Assembly (NCBI GenBank): GCA_934045075.1
Contig: OW203722.1
Span: 18,824,986-18,888,985 of the forward strand
Length of the DNA: 64,000 nucleotides
Reading direction: 5' to 3'
Source: Yponomeuta sedellus
Lineage: Eukaryota > Arthropoda > Insecta > Lepidoptera > Yponomeutidae
Positions 32,285-43,250 of this stretch are shown here, piece after piece. Position numbers and translations under genes: made by a program. The first letter of the stretch is position 1. Each line of letters opens with the position of its first letter. The notes beneath the pieces are model-generated. The model worked only from the letters and a program-made list of their open reading frames with translations. It did no database searches and was not told where the DNA came from.

Positions 32285-32362
32285 GCTGTCCCACCCAACC
32301 ACTCTTCTAATTAATATACCATATTAATTGACCCTTCTAGAAAGTTGTGAGTACTTTGAAAT

Positions 32363-32500
32363 AATGACGTTTGAGATAGCGGGAACGCGAGGTTGTCTAT
32401 GGGGAGCGTTCAGAAATCTTTATTTTAAAGGACTTTGAAGATTGTGCAGCGCAGTAGTGCAAAGGTGCATACTACATAGTTACAAATGAGGACGAGATTA
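32363..32500 (+). repeat. DIRS right inverted terminal repeat
   Basis: Perfect inverse of 27,381-27,518. The right-end-specific extension (32,501-32,557: CACATAATTGGGGATCGG...) is templated by the internal complementary region. Confidence 0.93.
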
Positions 32501-32557
32501 CTTCACATAATTGGGGATCGGATACACTTGGTAAGTTATTCCGATCATTATAATTAT

Positions 32558-34410
32558 TTTTGATATTGTCCAACACCAATTCCTCTTTGGCAGAGAACGC
32601 AGCCATAACAACCATTATGTCTTCGCCTGAATTACAAATCATCAAAAACAAATAAGCCCAGAGCAAATAAAAAGAGCCCCTGTGAAGCAGAAGACAAGGA
32701 AAAACACAGTAATGGAGTGCCACCAACTAATTGGCGTGTAACAGGAAAAGGTGGAGACGCGTAATAACGAAGTCACCCTAAAACAGGGAACCGGCAATGA
32801 AAAGTGTGATGATTAGGTTGATTTAAAAGTCACAAAGGAAAATAATTAAAGATCTAATAAGGACTGATGAATGGAAAATAATTAAAAGCCCACAGCCCGG
32901 TCCAGGAAGAAAGCCTATTCGACTCTCATTATCATCTAGGTTTTGTTCGATTATGTGCATTTTGAATTTAAAGTAACAAAAAATACTTTCACACAATATA
33001 TTGACATATTTTTGCTCCAAACTAGAATACCCTGTTCAATGTAAACCGGGCAGGGACATCACAAACATGGAAATACATCCCGACTGAGGCCATTTAGACA
33101 AATCAAGCAAAGAACTCTTGATCTTTGTTTTCGTAGTGAGTCGATTTGACAAGCTAACGAGGTGACGGTAATCAGAGAGATAGAAAAAGCAAAAATTACG
33201 ACCTTTGCCAGTTGCATGCACACAACAGAGGCCAAATAGGATGCGGCCAGACGTACTGTATTTCGACTATTATCCGATTGCAAAGTTGCAGTTCTGTTGG
33301 TTGGTCGTATGAGGTCGACGAGACGGCAATGAAGCTAGCTACCAACCGAGCAGTCGGATGGCAGTAGATGTGCAGTAGACATGTAGCTCCAACAACGATG
33401 CATCATGAAGTTGCATTGCAGTAGTTCCAACTGCATTTAAATTGCATGTGATCTGCAAATTTACATTCGGAAAACAGTCGAAATGCGGCCAGTCTGTTTA
33501 AAGACTGAGAGGAAGAGACTAATAAACTACTTCAGATCTTTTCCGAACGAGATAGCCCGGTACGAGCAAAAACCGATAGATTCTATTAGATAGATTAGTC
33601 GATCGTCTAGAAAAAATCTTTTCGTCTTGCGACTGGAGGGCTAGTATTTTTGTGGAATTGTAAAAAAATATATTTAATATTTCATAAAAAGTTAAATTAA
33701 CTGACTACATTTTAAAAGGATTTGTTAACAATTAACTGAGAATTAAGCATTACATTACAAAATAAAAAGAGCAACGAGTTTTGACAAGAATAATACTAAA
33801 TAGGTTTTTAAAAGAATAATACTCTTCTTCCTTTTTTTAGATGTCTTCAAAGGTGAATGCGTCACATTAAATATCATCACATTCACAACACTGCCAACGC
33901 AAACTTCCTGTGAAAATGTTTGTCGATAAATTCTCAAGTTGGAACATCAAGTTTGAAGTCGTTTGAAACAAGCGTTTATTAAAATGAAGTTCAGATACTA
34001 ACTTCGGGACTCGTAACGACTTCATTTAAGTTACATATTGACAGACGGAAATGTCTTGTAACATATCTTGGGGTACGTAATATACAGGGTGTATAGAAAT
34101 GGAGGTCTATGTATTTCAGTCTCGTCGGTTGAGGGAAATATACTTTTGTAGCTGATATGTCTTTCGCGAAGTTATCGACAAAGTAAAAGAGTTCGTATAG
34201 ACAATTTGAAGCGATCCTCTTCGGATTTTGATATACTTTGTTCTGGCATACCGGAACACATTATTTTATGTTAGTTTACATAACTTTTGTAAGTAGCGGT
34301 ACCGTAAACTAAAAATAAAAAAATCGTTAATTTTTTTAATGACAAACTATGGTCAATATATTTTAGGAAGTGTTAAGTTTAGAAGTAAATATGTATATTT
34401 TGTCCCTTAA
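32558..34410. other. Gene-free stretch right of the DIRS element
   Basis: No coding signal. 33,000-33,080 weakly resembles a minus-strand SINE-Q body (CTAGAATACCCTG, ACATCACAAACATG). Several GCAGTAG words occur near 33,360-33,430. No family assigned. Confidence 0.4.
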
Positions 34411-34537
34411 ATTCAATCTCCAAGTACCAGAATCAATTAGACAAAAAGAAAGAGAAACAATTTTTGAGACTGAAATTTAGTCTCCAAGTACTAGAATCAA
34501 TTAGAAAAAAAGAAAGAGAAACAGTTTTTGAGACAAA
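34411..34537 (+). repeat. Tandem duplication, period about 64 bp
   Basis: Two copies share CTCCAAGTA, CCAGAATCAATTAGA or TAGAATCAATTAGA, and AAAGAAAGAGAAACA; a few substitutions separate them. Confidence 0.85.
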
Positions 34538-35670
34538 TTAACACAATTGGCAAGGAAAAAAGGCAACCATTCATAATAATCTATTAAAGCTATACTTCCA
34601 CCATTGGGTCACTTAACTAAGTGCCTATTATTACTGAATTCCAACATTTTCCATCCAGAATACTCTGAAAAAATTGGAGGTGACAGACGAACGTACACTT
34701 GAGTGATCTTATAAGGATTCCGTTTTATCAAGACCAACAGAACACTAAAAAATAAATTATAAAGCTGACAAGCTAAAATAAAGCATATAAATGTACTTCC
34801 ATACTCTAGAACACAAATCCTGTCTCGATGCCAAACACAATGTGATGCTCAAAGTGTCTGAGCTATTCGTAAGACAAAAATTGATAACTACTTTAAAGAG
34901 TTGTAACAAAATATGTTGAACATTCCGGACGGTAGAACGTTCCGAAACTTTCATCAGTCTTCTGATAAATAACCCAAATAACAACATACACGAGCAAAGA
35001 ACAATGCCAAAAATCTACCCGTTGCCGAACTTCCTACGTCGCATTCTTGCCAAATGTTTTCAAACTAAATATTATGCAAAGATATTCCGGATATTCTAAT
35101 AAATAGTCTGTTCAGGGCAAAGAGTCGAGAACTAGCGGCGACAGCCATACAATACGTGCCTACATATATGTGTTACATTAATCGCTATTGATCGATGTCC
35201 CTGTATGGATGTATATTATAACAGCGTTCTACATGATTCCGCTTTTCTCTCGTACAGGCGACATCGATGTCTATTCAACCGAATTGGGGGAATATCTTAA
35301 CAATGCGATGGTAATATTCTTGCGTATTCATGATTCAGTGACAATAAGGAAAAATGAGTGAAAGTTTACGCTTCAGCTTTTCTTTTGAAACAATTTTTTA
35401 TTTATTTTGTCTGGGGTAACCTAAGAAAACTCTTTTCTAGTTGTGTAGAGTTAGTAATTACTAAAATGCGCGTTTCTAAAGTTTATGTTACACACCAAAA
35501 TTTTTGTTTTATTTGTTTTTTTAGACTAATAGGTATTTCTTGATATATCAAGGTGTACCCCATTTTATAATAAACCGATTTACGCGTTCCACTAACGAAT
35601 ATTCATTCTATTGAACAAATATAACTTTCACCCTTAACTACGTAAGGGCCAGTTTCTGATTGAGAATTTC
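34538..35670. other. Gene-free stretch
   Basis: No recognisable gene or repeat; short ORFs only. Confidence 0.4.
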
Positions 35671-35685
35671 GCTAAGATAAGATAA

Positions 35686-35927
35686 TTTTAAAAACCTATT
35701 TAGAGGCTAAAAATTCCACCCATGCCGGGATTCGAACCCGCGACCTCTGGCTATCCGTGCCAGTGCTCTTACCAACTGAGCTAATGGGCGACTCACCGGC
35801 ATCAGTGAAATTTCGAACCAGAGAATGTTGTAAAGCGGTTTGAATCCTGGCATGGGTGGAATTATTAGCCTCTAAATAGGTTTTTAAAATTGGCCTTAGC
35901 ACGGGTTAGTGCATTAAAAATAATATA
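35686..35927 (+). mobile_element. Foldback SINE-F with 12-bp target duplication in a LINE tail
   Basis: AAGATAAGATAA flanks both sides (35,674-35,685 and 35,928-35,939). The left arm is the inverted tRNA-like module; at about 35,820 the orientation switches (AGAGAATGTTGTAAAGCGG) and the copy ends CACGGGTTAGTGCATTAAAA. Its target is the AAGATAAGAATATTC end of a LINE 3' UTR. Confidence 0.9.
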
Positions 35928-36065
35928 AAGATAAGATAAGAATATTCTTAATTGTACACTGGAAAAGCAACAAATACAAAAAAAATTACATAATTGGCTG
36001 CCTATTGCGAAAAGCAACGGTATCGCTGTCTCTACGTATTTCTCGGCAAAGAGCGTGACAGAACG
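35928..36065 (-). mobile_element. LINE 3' UTR fragment
   Basis: AGATAAGAATATTCTTAATTG then a CCTATTGCGAAAAGCAACGG block, the reverse image of 10,640-10,785. Decayed. Confidence 0.6.
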
Positions 36066-36730
36066 TTATTCAAGTATTCACTAAGTGCAATTCTTAATTC
36101 AGAAACCGACCCTATAGTATGATAGACCCCACTTTAAATTGAACCTTATCACCTTGAAATTAAGCCCACAACCAATAAATCATTCTTACTACCCATGCCT
36201 GTTAAAGGGTTAAGCTTTCGCAAAATTAACATGCAGTGAGGTAAAACCAGAAGACAAGGACCTGAATAACTCAATGTATCGCACCTAGTCACATCAAGCC
36301 CCCACCTTTAAGAACCTTAGCCTGGAACTTAGCTTACTATGTTCCTATGTCAGTTAAATGCGCAAGAGAGGGTGAAATTTTGTCTTACATCTTGATGTTT
36401 CCATTTGTAGTGCCTTTTGTTACTCGCTAGCAACACAACATCCGCTTTGTCTAAAACCGAGCACAGCTTTGTTTCTGATGTAAATATTTGCCTAGCCGGG
36501 CTTCTACTTTGACGTTCTCACATAATTTCCTGACTTTTAACCCCGTTGTCGAGGCAACACACTCATTTTGGTCTCATTTGCAAACTGGGGATTGTGTGCG
36601 CTGTCTTTGTTGCGCCTTCCATTGTTTTGATTATCAAATACGTGTTACTCTTTGAATATTCCTGTAACGTGTATTTTTTACTCTGTTCCAGGTACGTGGA
36701 CGCAAACTTCAGAACGAATACGCCAAAGAG
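36066..36730. other. Gene-free stretch
   Basis: No recognisable gene or family repeat. Confidence 0.4.
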
Positions 36731-36734
36731 AAGT

Positions 36735-36880
36735 TATTTTTATCACATCATCATCATTAGGCTGCACTAGTCTACTGCTGGACATAGCCCTCCTCTAATG
36801 AGCGCCATAGCGCCTTCAGCTTGCTGTATACAACATCTGTCTGCAGTTTTTCGCAGATCGTCATCCCACCGGGGGGTTGA
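36735..36880 (-). pseudogene. Non-LTR retrotransposon C-terminal coding fragment
   Basis: Minus strand translates as RWDDDLRKTADRCCIQQ... followed by LIRGGLCPAVD, the very end of a LINE polyprotein and its 3' UTR (CTAATGATGATG). No RT core remains. Its 3' end matches that of the repeats at 8,983 and 22,670. Confidence 0.65.
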
Positions 36881-36899
36881 AAATGCATAGTTGTTCAAT

Positions 36900-37068
36900 A
36901 GACTCGTCCGGTAACCAGTCGCATTGCAATGCTATAACGCCTACTTAACTCGGCGCCTCGCGCGATTGGATCTTTTCTCTCGCGCAAATTAAATAAGCGT
37001 GAGATGCCTATTTAATTTGCGCGGGTTATACCCCTGGAATGACATTGTACTGCTATTCCTTTGTAGAC
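36900..37068 (+). repeat. 169-bp dispersed repeat with internal palindrome
   Basis: Contains CGCGCAAATTAAATAAG and CTATTTAATTTGCGCGGG as an internal inverted pair, then ACCCCTGGAATGACATTGTA. A minus-strand copy is at 45,341-45,485. Probably a MITE or MITE fragment. Confidence 0.65.
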
Positions 37069-37609
37069 TACCAAATTAAGGCAAATAACACCCATTGTCT
37101 TGCTTATATCATTCTATTGAAAAACTATGTAAGTATTAGACTCTGGGGCCTGGTCGGGCGTCCTACACTACTTTTATCACATACGAAAAATACAGTGGAA
37201 CCAAAACTAACCCATCATAAACGTCTGTCCAAAAGCAATAACTATAGAGCAACACGCCCGTTTTATTATCTCGACTATAGATTTGGGGGCGGACGCGTCA
37301 GCAAATTGTATGGGATCGCACGAATGAAAATAAATTGTGAATAGCACGAGCCTTTCAACGGAGATGAGACTCGCTGCCGCCCCCATAGGTCGCGATATTA
37401 TCGACTACGAGCGCTTGGGTTCGAGGAGGAAGTGCCTATGTATCTAGTGTACTCGTGACGCTTTGAGATATCTACCTTTATGTACTTGTAGGTTGGAGGG
37501 TCGTACGTTATGGAAAGGGTGGAAAACTCTTTTCTTTTTTCTATTGTATAAGTGTTTGTAATTGTTTTTCAGGCTTGACATAGAAACAAACATTCTGTGA
37601 TTTAATTAT
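37069..37609. other. Gene-free stretch
   Basis: A 101-codon open frame (37,039-37,344) shows no recognisable domain. No gene support. Confidence 0.4.
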
Positions 37610-37616
37610 TTTAGAT

Positions 37617-37755
37617 TAGATTAATCCTCTTTATTGCACACCATACATTTTGAGAGTACACGGAAAACTTTAATATGTAACTTATATAGTTGAATAATTA
37701 AGTATAGGTACAATTTGCGGTGTTATCGCTAATAGCGATCTCTTTAAGACAACCT
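37617..37755 (-). mobile_element. LINE 3' UTR fragment
   Basis: GATTAATCCTCTTTATTGCA and GTTATCGCTAATAGCGATCT match, inverted, the hairpin and AATAAA end of the 39,440 tail. Confidence 0.6.
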
Positions 37756-37789
37756 TAGGAGGGATATACTGATTAACAAACCATTATTC

Positions 37790-38690
37790 AATTGATTGTG
37801 GTGTCTATAACAGGCGAAATAGTCGTATGTGCCTATCAAGTTTATGAATAGAGCCAACTGCTGTGTAAAGACAATATTGGTGGACTATAAGGGTCATTAC
37901 CCTATCCCCTTTCCTTGATTATTTACTAATATTGTTCAATCGATCGCTCGTCTGTATAGGCATATTCTCTTTCCAGAAACATAACAATGGCATATTTTCG
38001 GAATAATACCCGTTCATCCAACTGTACCTAATCATTCCTTGCTATAATAATAATACTCTACAGAATGTATTACGTTTGCGTAGGTGGGTGCTTCTTTCGA
38101 ATATCAACCGACATTGATTAGATCCATAATTTCGCAGATGTATGTTGGCCTCTAACAATCGTTTACTAAAGAACTTTCGTCTTTTTTACGAGAATGAATT
38201 CATGACTTTTTTCGAATAAAGAGCACAGAAGAATAAAGGCGATGCTTATTTCATGAAGTCTAGATATGAAATGAAAGTCATGATAATGGTTTTCACCATT
38301 TGCGGGACTTCTAACTTTGATGGAATTGAAGCACTTTGTAGTTTATTGATACTCGTACTAATGTATGTTTGTAACGGTGCAAAACTCTTTACACCATTTT
38401 TTATATTTCTTTTTCTATCTATCACTTTTAAATATTTAAAATTACGTCACACATTTTTCGATTTCCCTCATTTTCATCATTACCACTTTACACATTGACT
38501 AGATCTGACTATTTTACCTGCTTATCCGTTTTTATCCAGTTTTCTGTTTTATTATAAAATAAACAGTATAAATAAAGCAAAAGTTGAAGTCGTTCCAATT
38601 TTATTATTTCAAAAATTCTACAACACGATAGTAAAGAATGCATTATAAATATCTTAATTCGACTAGCAAAAAATCAACTTAAAAGAAGAA
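37790..38690. other. Gene-free stretch
   Basis: AT-rich, no gene or repeat recognised. Confidence 0.4.
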
Positions 38691-38702
38691 CTTTCTACTA
38701 TA

Positions 38703-38883
38703 TTTAAAAACCTATTTAGAGGCTAAAAATTTCACCCATGCCGGGATTCGAACCCGCAACCTGGCACGGATAGCCAGAGGTTGCGGGTTCGAATCCCGGC
38801 ATGGGTGAAATTTTTAGCCTCTAAATAGGTTTTTAAATTTGTTCCTTAGCACCGGTTAGTGCATTAAAATAAAAATAGTATAA
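38703..38883. mobile_element. SINE-F as a perfect 60-bp hairpin
   Basis: Arms 38,703-38,762 and 38,778-38,837 are exactly complementary with a 15-nt spacer. Each arm holds the T-arm/box B part of the tRNA-like head. The tail follows (AGCACCGGTTAGTGCATTAA). The flanks repeat TTTCTACTATATTT (38,692-38,705 and 38,884-38,897), the target duplication. A transcript would form a long double-stranded hairpin. Confidence 0.92.
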
Positions 38884-39174
38884 TTTCTACTATATTTTTT
38901 CGTTAGGATTGGGTAAATGCAATTTTATTTTATTTTGCATCGTTATGATATGATAGCCTTGAAACATTCCAAAATTAAAACGATACTCTCCATTCGAATT
39001 CAAATCCGCGCTCCGATGTCCATTTGATAAAAGTTTAAAAGCCGTATCGCTACATCAATCTAAAAATAAAATATGTGAACACATACAACTTTACTATTTA
39101 CAGGCACTGGTGAAATCCCACTATCTCACTGGATAAACTGGAAAACTGTTGCTTATTAAATATGTATTAATTGT

Positions 39175-39435
39175 ATAAGTATTTATTTTTAGGTATTTAT
39201 ATTATTATTTAAGTATATGTTGCTTACCTGCAAGTATATGTATTTAATTGGATATGTATTTATTTTTTAGGTGTCTATGTATATTATTATTTAAATATAT
39301 GTACATTATATCGTAGGTAATTATAAGTAATTATATTCTCGCACTCCCTTGCTGTTTGTTATCAATATATTTTCGATTTAATTATTTATGTACATGCACC
39401 ACGTACCGACTATATTCTTCATGCAATCCACTCCA
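39175..39435. other. AT-rich stretch with GTATTTATTTTTAGG repeats
   Basis: Two similar blocks (TATTTATTTTTAGGTATTTAT near 39,180, given in part, and TATTTATTTTTTAGGTGTCT near 39,253) suggest a degenerate duplication. Non-coding. Confidence 0.4.
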
Positions 39436-39439
39436 TCCA

Positions 39440-39569
39440 AAGGTTGTCTGGAAGAGATCGCTCTTAGCGATAAGACCGCCAATTGTATAACATTACTTAG
39501 ATTTAAGAATCATGGTTGTAATATTTTTCTGGTTGTGCAATAAAGTGTTCTCTATCTATCTATCTATTT
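39440..39569 (+). mobile_element. LINE 3' UTR with (TCTA)n end
   Basis: GGTTGTCTGGAAGAGATCGC, TCTTAGCGATAAGACCGCC, then GTGCAATAAAGTGTTC and TATCTATCTATC. Polyadenylation signal followed by a short simple-repeat end, typical of insect CR1/Jockey-like LINEs. No ORF. Confidence 0.75.
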
Positions 39570-40155
39570 TGTCAAATTTTATTTAATAAGCAAACCAACA
39601 GCATAATACATACAGAATTTAGTACAAAAGTGTCACAAGAAGATACAATGATGGGCACCTATGTACACCACCTATTTATTTTATTTTATTAGTTTTACAT
39701 ACTATAGGTACAGATTAAGTGGATTCGGACCTCCTAAAACCATAAGTGGTTTGTCTGGAGGTCCATGTCTTCATAATTATCTTATTGGTAAAAACAGCAT
39801 TTATATGAATTAAGCTTACACCGTAAATGAGCTAATGATAAATAAACTATATAAAAAATTAATAAAAGGCCTTCTATAATTATAATATGGCGTGCCCTAC
39901 AGGGTTCACAAACATCCATATGTTTAGTTATGTCATCTGTACTTGTGGAATGCAAAAAAATATTGAGTATTGAATCAACTACTGCCTTTGTATATACTCG
40001 TACTTACCGATTTCTTGAAATCTTGGAATGTTTGATGAGCAATGTCAAATTAAAAATAGAAATCTAAATAGGTTTTTTAAAAATGTCAAACTATTTAAGC
40101 TCAAACTTTCGTAAACACTACACATTATTGATTTGTAACCGAATAAACTTACTTG
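39570..40155. other. Gene-free stretch
   Basis: Nothing recognised except a short SINE-F remnant (CTAAATAGGTTTTTTAAAAA) at 40,065-40,085. Confidence 0.4.
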
Positions 40156-40156
40156 A

Positions 40157-40305
40157 AGCGCTCGTGGCCTAATCGAATCAAATTACAGGAATCAATGGTG
40201 GGTGACAGTCCCGTAACTACCGCTCGTGGCATTTTTTACGAGTGCTTTCTTTCTGCCCAAGGCACGTTAAGCCGTTGGTGTCGGCTACATCATTGTAGGA
40301 ATGAC
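40157..40305 (+). mobile_element. SINE-5S, truncated
   Basis: Head GCGCTCGTGGCCTAATCGAA, a shortened 5S-like part (ATGGTGGGTGACAGTCCCG), the ACCGCTCGTGGCATTTTTT body and GGCACGTTAAGCCGTTGGTG. The tail is missing. Confidence 0.7.
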
Positions 40306-40359
40306 ACATTGATGAAATTAAATAATCTATTCTATCTAGTTCACTCACAGTTACGGTTT

Positions 40360-40850
40360 TTTTAGGGTTCCGCATGTCAAAAGAAAAACCAGACCCTTAT
40401 TGGATCACTTTGTTGTCCGTCCGTTCGGCCGTCTGCCTGTAAAGACCCTTTATCTCGGAACACGTAAAGTTATCAAATTGAAACTAAAACCGTATTGGTT
40501 TTCAAGTTTACATCAAGTTTAATGAAAAAAAAAGTAACGGCCGTTTGTACAGCAAATAAACTTATATTTTGACGCTCAATGCAATAAAAATTCATAGCTT
40601 ACTTCCCGTTGACCTAGTACTATAAAACTTGCCAAGTGATATTGTCTTATATACAAACACGGAAAAATCTGAAAACTATAAATTCGTAACTATGTCTTAA
40701 AAAAGTAAATTGAAGTTGTAGTTCGAGAAAAACTCGGAAAAAACTGTGAGACTCGATTCCTAAACTATTTATAGTACTTAAGTGCCTAGCTGCAAATTTG
40801 CACGGAACCCTCGGTACGCGATCCGACACGCACTTGGTCGGTGTTTTTGA
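40360..40850 (+). mobile_element. Dispersed repeat: GGGTTCCG...CGACACGCACTTGG family
   Basis: Starts TTTAGGGTTCCGCATGTC and ends CCGACACGCACTTGGTCGG. This pair of ends (GGTTCCGTA... and GAGTCGGACTCGCACTTGGCC-like) marks a repeat widespread in moths and butterflies. A minus copy is at 58,601-59,085; a fragment at 51,114-51,185. Non-coding and of uncertain class. Confidence 0.65.
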
Positions 40851-40892
40851 TATTTCCCTATAATGTATTAAGTAGTATCTGTAAAACTAATG

Positions 40893-41083
40893 GAGAGCGG
40901 TGGTAGCGAAGAGATAGACCACCGGCTTCTCAATCGGGAGGTCGTGGGTTCCGGCATATACCAATGACTTTGTTTTCTTTTTTATCGTAATATCACTCGC
41001 TAACTGTGAAAGAAAACATCGCCGAAAACTCTAGTGTCTGAAGTATTAACATACCTCAGCCCTTGCCCAACTATGAGGCTAAA
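40893..41083 (+). mobile_element. SINE-T, head and body
   Basis: tRNA-like head (AGCGGTGGTAGCGAAGAG; degenerate box B GTCGTGGGTTCCGG), then ACCAATGACTTTGTTTTC, GCTAACTGTGAAAGAAAAC and TAACATACCTCAGCCCTTG. The tail is lost. Confidence 0.75.
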
Positions 41084-41564
41084 GGCCGGTTTTCGTGTTA
41101 AGTATTTTACTTAGCAAATACTTAAGTAACATTCCATCACGCTCTTTTCTAAGAAATTTGAAGAGACAGCACTAGAGTTAACTATTTACTGAGCAAAATT
41201 CTCAATTGAGAAACTGTGCCTAAATGTGGAAATCTCAGGTCTAACTAACTATGATATATTAAGTACTAAACGCTCTGTACAACCAATGGATTAAGCTTAT
41301 CCTCGCCGCCGCTGCAACATGAGGATGACAAAGTATTAGCAGAAAGTATCGTGCCCTATCGACACGTCTCTTCCTCTTTGTCTTCTGTTTGATTGATGGA
41401 TATTTTTTTTCACAGCAAGCGCTATCCAGACGCGGTGACAATGACAATATTGACGAAGCACGCTGGCGCCACATTTTTACACTTCCGTCGTGTTTGGGAA
41501 AAATAGGAGAGATTTTCTTAGAGCAAAACGTAGTCTGAGATTCGTGTACAATAACGTTGGCCTT

Positions 41565-41930
41565 TGCATCTAGGTAATCATGTCTACGTAATAATATTCG
41601 GTAATTTATACAGCATCCAGTGGCACCTACACTAACACAAGGTTGCTTGACCCATTTAGGGGGCTACAGATAAACTAATTGTACTATTTAATTACTCTTA
41701 AAACCGCAATAAGGCAACCTGGTGTCAATCCATTGTGAGAAGAAGCTTAGCTGAATTTTTGTATTCGGTATTTATTTTGTATCTAGGTGAAGGGACTACT
41801 CGGATGCACTGCAGGCACTGTAAGACTGTTTTTTATATGGAGTATGCTTGCTCAGCGCCTTTGCTATCTTTGACAGCTTAGTCGGCCTAGCCCACAGGAA
41901 AGACTAGTCAATACATTCGGAGCCAACGCC
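41565..41930 (-). mobile_element. SINE-G tail, interrupted
   Basis: GCCTTTGCATCTAGGTAATC and CAGCATCCAGTGGCACC at the left, and TGACAGCTTAGTCGGCC with GGAAAGACTAGTCAATAC at the right, are separated by about 160 bp of foreign sequence (41,639-41,800). Confidence 0.7.
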
Positions 41931-41934
41931 CTAC

Positions 41935-42735
41935 CCTTTATTATACCTTATTGCACAAGAAAACACAATATAGAAAAGGTGACGTAAGAAAACACATGTA
42001 CAAAAGGCGAGATTCTCCCTGCGAGAGATTTATGACTCGTGATTCGCGACAATATTATTTTCCTTATCAAGTCATTATTTAGGCGAATATTTCGCTAAAT
42101 TGACAGTCTAATAAGGAATTTGTTTAAAAAAAATAGCATCGTTAACATCGGTATGGTGTAGCAAAATCTTACAGAGAACAAAAGCTCAATTACTCTTGAA
42201 TTGCCGAAAAGCAACCAATTTCCATCAGATCCAGAGGATTCATAAAATCCATAAATCAACAGTGAAAATAATAAAATCTAAGGGCTTCATTACATGGCAA
42301 AGTTCGTTGCCTTCGCTTGTTATTTGCATTCGTCTTTCATCATTCTCGTGTTGAATTACAATTACAGCTTATAGTGGATTGTTTTCTGTATAGAAATTGT
42401 TTGTTCATTCCATGTTGCTCCTTTATTTACACGGATCATTAGAGCGGGGCGGGATTGCCAGAAGTATGCGAACGCTTTTGCATTCTCGTAAAATACATAA
42501 TACATATGACAAGTGTAGTTCATATAGGTAGTAGAATACCAAATAAAAAGCGACCAAGTGTATCTAAGTCGGACACCCACAAAGGTTTGACTAATTTATT
42601 AGTTTTTTCAACGGACGAACACTTAATAAATACAAAATTAAATTCAAATTCACAGTGTCAGTGTGCTTACTCAGATTACGGTCTTTTCATAGTGGCGCTA
42701 TTTGGTGACAAAAACATAAACATAATAGAAACGCA
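41935..42735. other. Gene-free stretch
   Basis: No gene. A 112-codon open frame at 42,455-42,793 runs into a repeat and shows no motif. Confidence 0.4.
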
Positions 42736-42795
42736 CGGCTGTATCCCAGAGGGGTCGGCAGAGACCATGAACAGCCACTTTCCACGATCCTAAGT
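42735..42795 (-). mobile_element. Short dispersed repeat fragment
   Basis: GCTGTATCCCAGAGGGGTCG and CCACTTTCCACGATCCT match, inverted, 8,455-8,595. Confidence 0.55.
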
Positions 42796-42837
42796 GAAAG
42801 TATTCACTTTAAGATCAAAGTATAAATAACATAACAT

Positions 42838-42925
42838 TGTAACATTACATTTACATACAAGCACATACTTCTGGCCCCACACTAGGATACCCTGTGTCGT
42901 GGGAACCAGAAACAACAAAAATAAA
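42838..42925 (-). mobile_element. SINE-Q 3' fragment
   Basis: ACATACTTCTGGCCCCACAC, TAGGATACCCTGTGTCGTGG and GAACCAGAAACAAC are the reverse image of 54,655-54,720. Confidence 0.8.
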
Positions 42926-43044
42926 AATATTCTGTCCAGTAATGTTACAGCAGGAGTCAAAAAACCAAGTAAGTCAAACACACACTATAATTGATGTGAT
43001 TCAGGAATTGGTCTTAAAGGTAGCACTTTGTAGGTTCATAATCA

Positions 43045-43250
43045 TCAACCCACTATATCCCTACATAAGGGCACCGGTCTCTTCCCTGAGGAAGTATAGG
43101 CCATACTCCACCACGGGCGCCAAGTCCGGATTGGTGGAAGCTTGCAAGACTAGTGGCTGGTCTTACTATCAGAAGTTTTCAAGCCGTTCGAGCCGATTTA
43201 ACCGACGTGATCGCTGAAGATCACTGAGGCAGCCGGGGCTACGAGCATTG
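43045..43250 (-). mobile_element. SINE-5S with internal deletion
   Basis: TCATCAACCCACTATATCCC tail, GCCATACTCCACCACGGG, and the head image GCAGCCGGGGCTACGAGC at the right. The 5S-like middle is deleted (tail joins the head near 43,185). Confidence 0.75.

Larger units (their letters stand above)
27370..32557 (+). mobile_element. DIRS-type tyrosine-recombinase retrotransposon, near intact
   Basis: Perfect 138-bp inverted terminal repeats (27,381-27,518 and 32,363-32,500) carry unequal outer extensions. The internal complementary region at 32,178-32,284 is the complement of both outer ends joined head to head. Inside lie a Gag-like ORF1 with an intron, an RT/RNase H ORF with a C-terminal Dam-like segment, and a tyrosine recombinase ORF. 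This set is diagnostic of DIRS elements, which replicate via a circular DNA intermediate and integrate with the recombinase, without target duplication. I see none. All ORFs are open, suggesting recent activity. Confidence 0.95.
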
